From DATBMA01 sp036555105 (lineage in GTDB: Bacteria > Actinomycetota > Acidimicrobiia > Spongiisociales > ZC4RG35): a stretch of 32,357 bases of DNA. Shown piece after piece: positions 29,821 through 32,357 of the stretch. The first letter of the stretch is position 1. Each line of letters begins with the position of its first letter. Both the position numbers and the translations under genes were made by a program. The stretch is taken from the NCBI GenBank assembly GCA_036555105.1, contig DATBMA010000092.1, positions 1 to 32,357 on the forward strand. The letters are read 5' to 3'. Under the pieces are notes generated by a model. The model was not told the DNA's origin. It did not search any database and saw only the letters and a list, made by a program, of their open reading frames with translations.

Positions 29821-30542
29821 AGAAGGCCAGGACGCTTCGTCCCTCTGAGTTCCCAGCGGGTCTGTGCGACCTCCCCGACCCGCCGTCGCGGCTGTTCATG
29901 CGGGGGAAGATCCCGCCAGGGCGGGCCGTCGCCATCGTCGGCACCCGTCGCTGCACCCGGTACGGCCGCGCCACGGCGTCGGCGTTGGGGGCAGCGGTTG
30001 CGGCGGCGGGCTGGGCGGTCGTGTCCGGGCTCGCCCGCGGAATCGACTCTGCCGCCCATCGCGGCGTGGTGGATGTCGGCGGGGTCGGGATTGCCTTTCT
30101 CGGCTCCGGACTCGACGTCTGGTACCCGCCGGAGAATCGAGAGCTCGGTGAATCCCTGGTGGCGAACGGGGGAGCGGTCATCAGCGAGTACCCGGCAGGA
30201 AGCCCTCCCGAGCCATGGCACTTCCCGGTACGCAACCGTTTGATCGCTGCGATGTCGGAAGCGGTGGTGGTGGTGGAGGCGGGGTTGACCGGAGGGGCTC
30301 TCATCACCGCACGTCTGGCCTTGGAGCTGGGGCGGGACGTGCTGGCGGTCCCCGGGGACATCGATCGGCCAGCCTCGGTCGGGTGCAACCTCTTGATCAG
30401 AGACGGAGCCACCCCTGTGCTTGGCGCCGATGATCTGCTGGAGACCCTGGGCTGGACCCGGCCGGTCGTCCCTTCGGCCGAGGAGGCCTCGGTTGCGGCC
30501 CGGCTCGCCGCCGCCACCAGGGCGGAGTTGGGCATGGGATGA
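29817..30542 (+). CDS. dprA: DprA-like DNA-processing protein (minimal form)
   Basis: Loads RecA onto incoming single-stranded DNA in transformation. The 241-residue protein is little more than the Rossmann-like core: AIVGTRRCTRYGRATASALG, VVSGLARGIDSAAHRGV, GIAFLGSGLDVWYPPENREL, SEYPAGSPPEPWHFPVRNRLIA, GGALITARLALELGRDVLAVPGDI and the CNLLIRDGATPV end. Typical DprA proteins have about 290-400 residues with an extra N-terminal helical domain and often a C-terminal winged helix. Here the N-terminus is only about 35 residues and the winged helix is missing. GTG 29817 overlaps comM by 4 nt. Confidence 0.93.
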   Translation: MKKARTLRPSEFPAGLCDLPDPPSRLFMRGKIPPGRAVAIVGTRRCTRYGRATASALGAAVAAAGWAVVSGLARGIDSAAHRGVVDVGGVGIAFLGSGLDVWYPPENRELGESLVANGGAVISEYPAGSPPEPWHFPVRNRLIAAMSEAVVVVEAGLTGGALITARLALELGRDVLAVPGDIDRPASVGCNLLIRDGATPVLGADDLLETLGWTRPVVPSAEEASVAARLAAATRAELGMG

Positions 30543-30570
30543 AGTGCCTGGCGCGGGGGTGAACCGGTCG

Positions 30571-30576
30571 TAGAGT
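30571..30576 (+). promoter_or_regulatory. -10-like hexamer of xerC
   Basis: TAGAGT, 8 nt before GTG 30585; consistent with a leaderless xerC-sigma transcript separate from dprA. Confidence 0.45.
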
Positions 30577-30584
30577 GACAGGAG

Positions 30585-31478
30585 GTGCCTGCCAGCCCCG
30601 AATCCCCCGCTTGGTCTGCCGCTCCGATGCGTGCCTACATCGACCGGCTGACGTATCAGCGGGGTCTATCCCTGAACACGGTGGAGGCTTACCGGCGCGA
30701 CCTCACCCACTTCTTCGCCTTTTGCGATCTCCTTGGCCTCGAGCGAGTCGAGGCGGTCGACCGGCGTCTGCTGCGCGAATACCTGGCGTCGCTCGAGGCC
30801 GGCGGCTTCTCGCGTCGCACCATCGCCCGGCGGGCTTCGTCGATCCGCGGCTTCTACGAGGACTCGGCCAGGAGAGGAGAGATCGACTCCAACCCGGCGG
30901 CAGGCCTGAGGCGGCCGCGTCTACCCGGCCGGCTTCCGCGTCCGATGCCGCAGCGGGCGATCGACCAGCTGCTGGGCAGCATCGGAGGAGGCGAACCAGG
31001 TGACCTCCGCGACCGGGCGATGCTCGAGTTGCTCTACTCATCTGGGCTGCGGGTTGGCGAGTTGGTCAGCCTCACCATCGACGATTTGCGTGGTCGGGAC
31101 ATGGTGCGGGTCACCGGCAAAGGCTCCAAGACCCGAGCCGTGCCGGTTGGCAGCCCTGCCAGGCGGGCGGTGGAGGCATGGTTGAGCGATGGCAGGCCCA
31201 AATGGGCCGGGGCGGGCTCGGGACGGGCGCTGTGGCTGGGGCCGCGCGGGGGCCCGCTCGACCAGCGCGGGGTCCGCAGAGCGGTTCAGGCTCGGGCTGC
31301 CACCCATCCCCATGCCTTCCGCCACGCATTCGCCACTCACCTACTGGAAGGCGGGGCGGATCTCCGGGCCGTCCAGGAGATGTTGGGTCATGCCGATCTG
31401 GCGACCACCCAGCTTTACACTGCGGTCACCCGGGATCATCTCCGGTCTACTTATGAGCGAAGCCACCCAAGGGCCTGA
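30585..31478 (+). CDS. xerC: Tyrosine recombinase XerC
   Basis: Resolves chromosome dimers at dif together with XerD. 297 residues, normal length. N-terminal SAM-like domain (YIDRLTYQRGLSLNTVEAYRRDL to SNPA) followed by the catalytic domain with all residues: Arg156 (SSGLRVGEL), Lys in GKGSK (179-182), His243 and Arg246 (HAFRHAFATHLL), His269 (MLGHADLATTQ), nucleophile Tyr278 (QLYTAV). GTG 30585 is supported by TAGAGT; the in-frame ATG 30627 is a possible shorter start. Overlaps the sigma factor gene by 26 nt. Confidence 0.95.
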   Translation: MPASPESPAWSAAPMRAYIDRLTYQRGLSLNTVEAYRRDLTHFFAFCDLLGLERVEAVDRRLLREYLASLEAGGFSRRTIARRASSIRGFYEDSARRGEIDSNPAAGLRRPRLPGRLPRPMPQRAIDQLLGSIGGGEPGDLRDRAMLELLYSSGLRVGELVSLTIDDLRGRDMVRVTGKGSKTRAVPVGSPARRAVEAWLSDGRPKWAGAGSGRALWLGPRGGPLDQRGVRRAVQARAATHPHAFRHAFATHLLEGGADLRAVQEMLGHADLATTQLYTAVTRDHLRSTYERSHPRA

Positions 31479-32247
31479 CCTGGCCGTCGACGACCTGGAC
31501 GACATCACCGTCCTCTGGGGTCGATTCAAGAGCAGTGCCGAGGAGGCGGCCCGAGAGGGCTTGATCTTGCATTACTCGCCCCTGGTCAAGTTCGTCGCCG
31601 GCCGCCTCGCCGTCGGCTTGCCCCGCAGCGTCGATCAGGCGGATCTGGTGTCCTACGGGGTCTTCGGCCTCATAGATGCGATCGACAAGTTCGAGCCGGA
31701 GCGGGGTTTCAAGTTCGAGACCTACGCCATCAACCGGATCAAAGGCGCGATCCTCGACGAGCTTCGGGCTCTCGACTGGGTCCCGCGTTCCGTCCGGGCC
31801 AGGGCCAGGGAGATCGAGCGATCTCTGGCCGAGCTCGATCATCGCCTGCAGCGCACCCCCAGTGACGAGGAGCTCGCCCATCACATGGACGTGACCGTCG
31901 AGGCCCTGCAGGGGAACCTGGCGGAGATCTCCGGACTCGGCATGGTCGCCCTCGACGAGATGGTGGGGCCGGAGTCGTCGACCTCGATGAGCGACCTGGT
32001 CCCGGACCAGTCTGGGCTGGGGCCCGAGGCTGCCTTCCAGGCCGAGGAGACCAGGCGGATGCTGAGCGACGCCATCAACCGCCTCCCCGACCGGGAACGG
32101 CTGGTGGTCACCCTCTACTACTTCGAGGGCCTCACCCTGGCCGAGATCGGGGACGTATTGGGCGTGACCGAGTCGCGTGTGTGCCAGATCCATGCCAAGT
32201 CGGTGATGAGCCTCCGCCACCGGATGGCGGAACCCCCGGCGCGCTGA
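31453..32247 (+). CDS. whiG: FliA/WhiG-type RNA polymerase sigma factor
   Basis: 264-residue sigma factor of the sigma-28 class. Region 2 is clear (LILHYSPLVKFVAGRLAVGLP; QADLVSYGVFGLIDAIDKFEP; GFKFETYAINRIKGAILDELRALDWVPRSVR). Region 3 is ARAREIERSLAELDHRLQRTPSDEELAHHM. Region 4 includes LPDRERLVVTLYYFEGLTLAEIGDVLGVTESRVCQIH. In Actinobacteria this position (xerC-whiG-rpsB) houses WhiG, which directs sporulation or flagellar genes; no flagellar gene is visible here, so the regulon is unknown. ATG 31453 lies within the xerC end; no other family-compatible start. A GAGCGAAG-like ribosome-binding site is lacking. Confidence 0.93.
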   Translation: MSEATQGPDLAVDDLDDITVLWGRFKSSAEEAAREGLILHYSPLVKFVAGRLAVGLPRSVDQADLVSYGVFGLIDAIDKFEPERGFKFETYAINRIKGAILDELRALDWVPRSVRARAREIERSLAELDHRLQRTPSDEELAHHMDVTVEALQGNLAEISGLGMVALDEMVGPESSTSMSDLVPDQSGLGPEAAFQAEETRRMLSDAINRLPDRERLVVTLYYFEGLTLAEIGDVLGVTESRVCQIHAKSVMSLRHRMAEPPAR

Positions 32248-32276
32248 GCTTGTCGCCCGCTGCGCTGGCGACAAGC
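32248..32276. terminator. Perfect 10-bp hairpin after the sigma factor gene
   Basis: GCTTGTCGCC (32248-32257), 9-nt loop, GGCGACAAGC (32267-32276), starting directly after the stop codon. No T-tract follows, so it may be a Rho-type or structural element or part of a dispersed repeat. Confidence 0.55.
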
Positions 32277-32316
32277 AGTACCAAGTACCCAGTGCCAGGT
32301 ACCAAGACTGGTACCC
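32277..32316. repeat. 7-bp tandem repeat
   Basis: Four back-to-back 7-bp units (AGTACCA, AGTACCC, AGTGCCA, GGTACCA), then a 5-nt break and GGTACCC at 32310-32316. The consensus is RGTACCM. It begins right at the foot of the hairpin, so both may be one mobile or dispersed intergenic element. The rest of the window (32317-32357) shows nothing definite; it presumably leads to rpsB. Confidence 0.7.
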
Positions 32317-32357
32317 CCCATTGTGTTTGAGGGCACGAAACGGTTCATTGCCTGAGC

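Noticed and set aside
1..32357. tRNA or rRNA genes, CRISPR arrays, insertion sequences or integrases other than XerC
   Set aside because: No cloverleaf-like, rRNA-like, array-like or transposase-like sequence was recognised by eye in the non-coding stretches.

Overview
This is a high-GC chromosomal window that most likely comes from an actinobacterium outside the well-studied genera, possibly an Acidimicrobiia-like lineage; that rank is inference. The supporting evidence is a gene order typical of Actinobacteria (ffh, rpsP, KH protein, rimM, trmD, rplS, lepB, DUF2469, yraN, then comM, dprA, xerC and a WhiG/FliA-type sigma factor, with rpsB expected next), frequent GTG/TTG starts, and many apparently leaderless promoters. 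The DUF2469 family is, to my knowledge, restricted to Actinobacteria.

Layout. 1-1466 (minus): the N-terminal part of a TPR-rich regulator-like protein that runs off the left edge. 1691-4189: ffh-rpsP-khpA-rimM. 4126-6431: a lipoprotein gene converging on rimM, then a small autoregulated-looking operon (39-codon ORF, ribbon-helix-helix protein, DUF4097 protein) behind a palindromic operator. 6468-10100: acyl-CoA dehydrogenase, trmD, rplS, lepB, DUF2469, yraN; rnhB, usually found here, is missing. 10090-12862: ABC-2 exporter, a zinc-ribbon-like small protein with a 36-residue membrane protein, and an enoyl-CoA hydratase homologue. 12872-28266: an accessory catabolic region. 28345-32247: comM, dprA, xerC and sigma factor. 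The right end holds a perfect hairpin and a 7-bp tandem repeat.

The centrepiece is a tightly packed twelve-gene operon on the plus strand (13690-25017) for the hydroquinone branch of aromatic degradation. A two-subunit hydroquinone 1,2-dioxygenase opens the ring to 4-hydroxymuconic semialdehyde. An aldehyde dehydrogenase makes maleylacetate. Maleylacetate reductase makes 3-oxoadipate. A CatIJ-type CoA-transferase makes 3-oxoadipyl-CoA. The same operon encodes a complete branched-chain-amino-acid-type ABC importer, probably for the aromatic substrate, and ends with a MoxR-type AAA+ ATPase. Its VWA/CoxE-type partner lies convergently 1 nt away. An LLM-family flavin oxidoreductase and a PcaR/PobR-like IclR regulator follow. 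The final thiolase and the enzyme that produces hydroquinone are not in the window.

Regulation can be read from the sequence. A 15-bp motif of the form GTTCG-N5-CGCAC lies upstream of the IclR gene and recurs three times in the divergent intergenic region at 13463-13689. There it sits on two convincing sigma-70-type promoters, one for the catabolic operon and one for an uncharacterised membrane protein. This suggests one local IclR regulator controls itself, the operon 14 kb away and the membrane protein.
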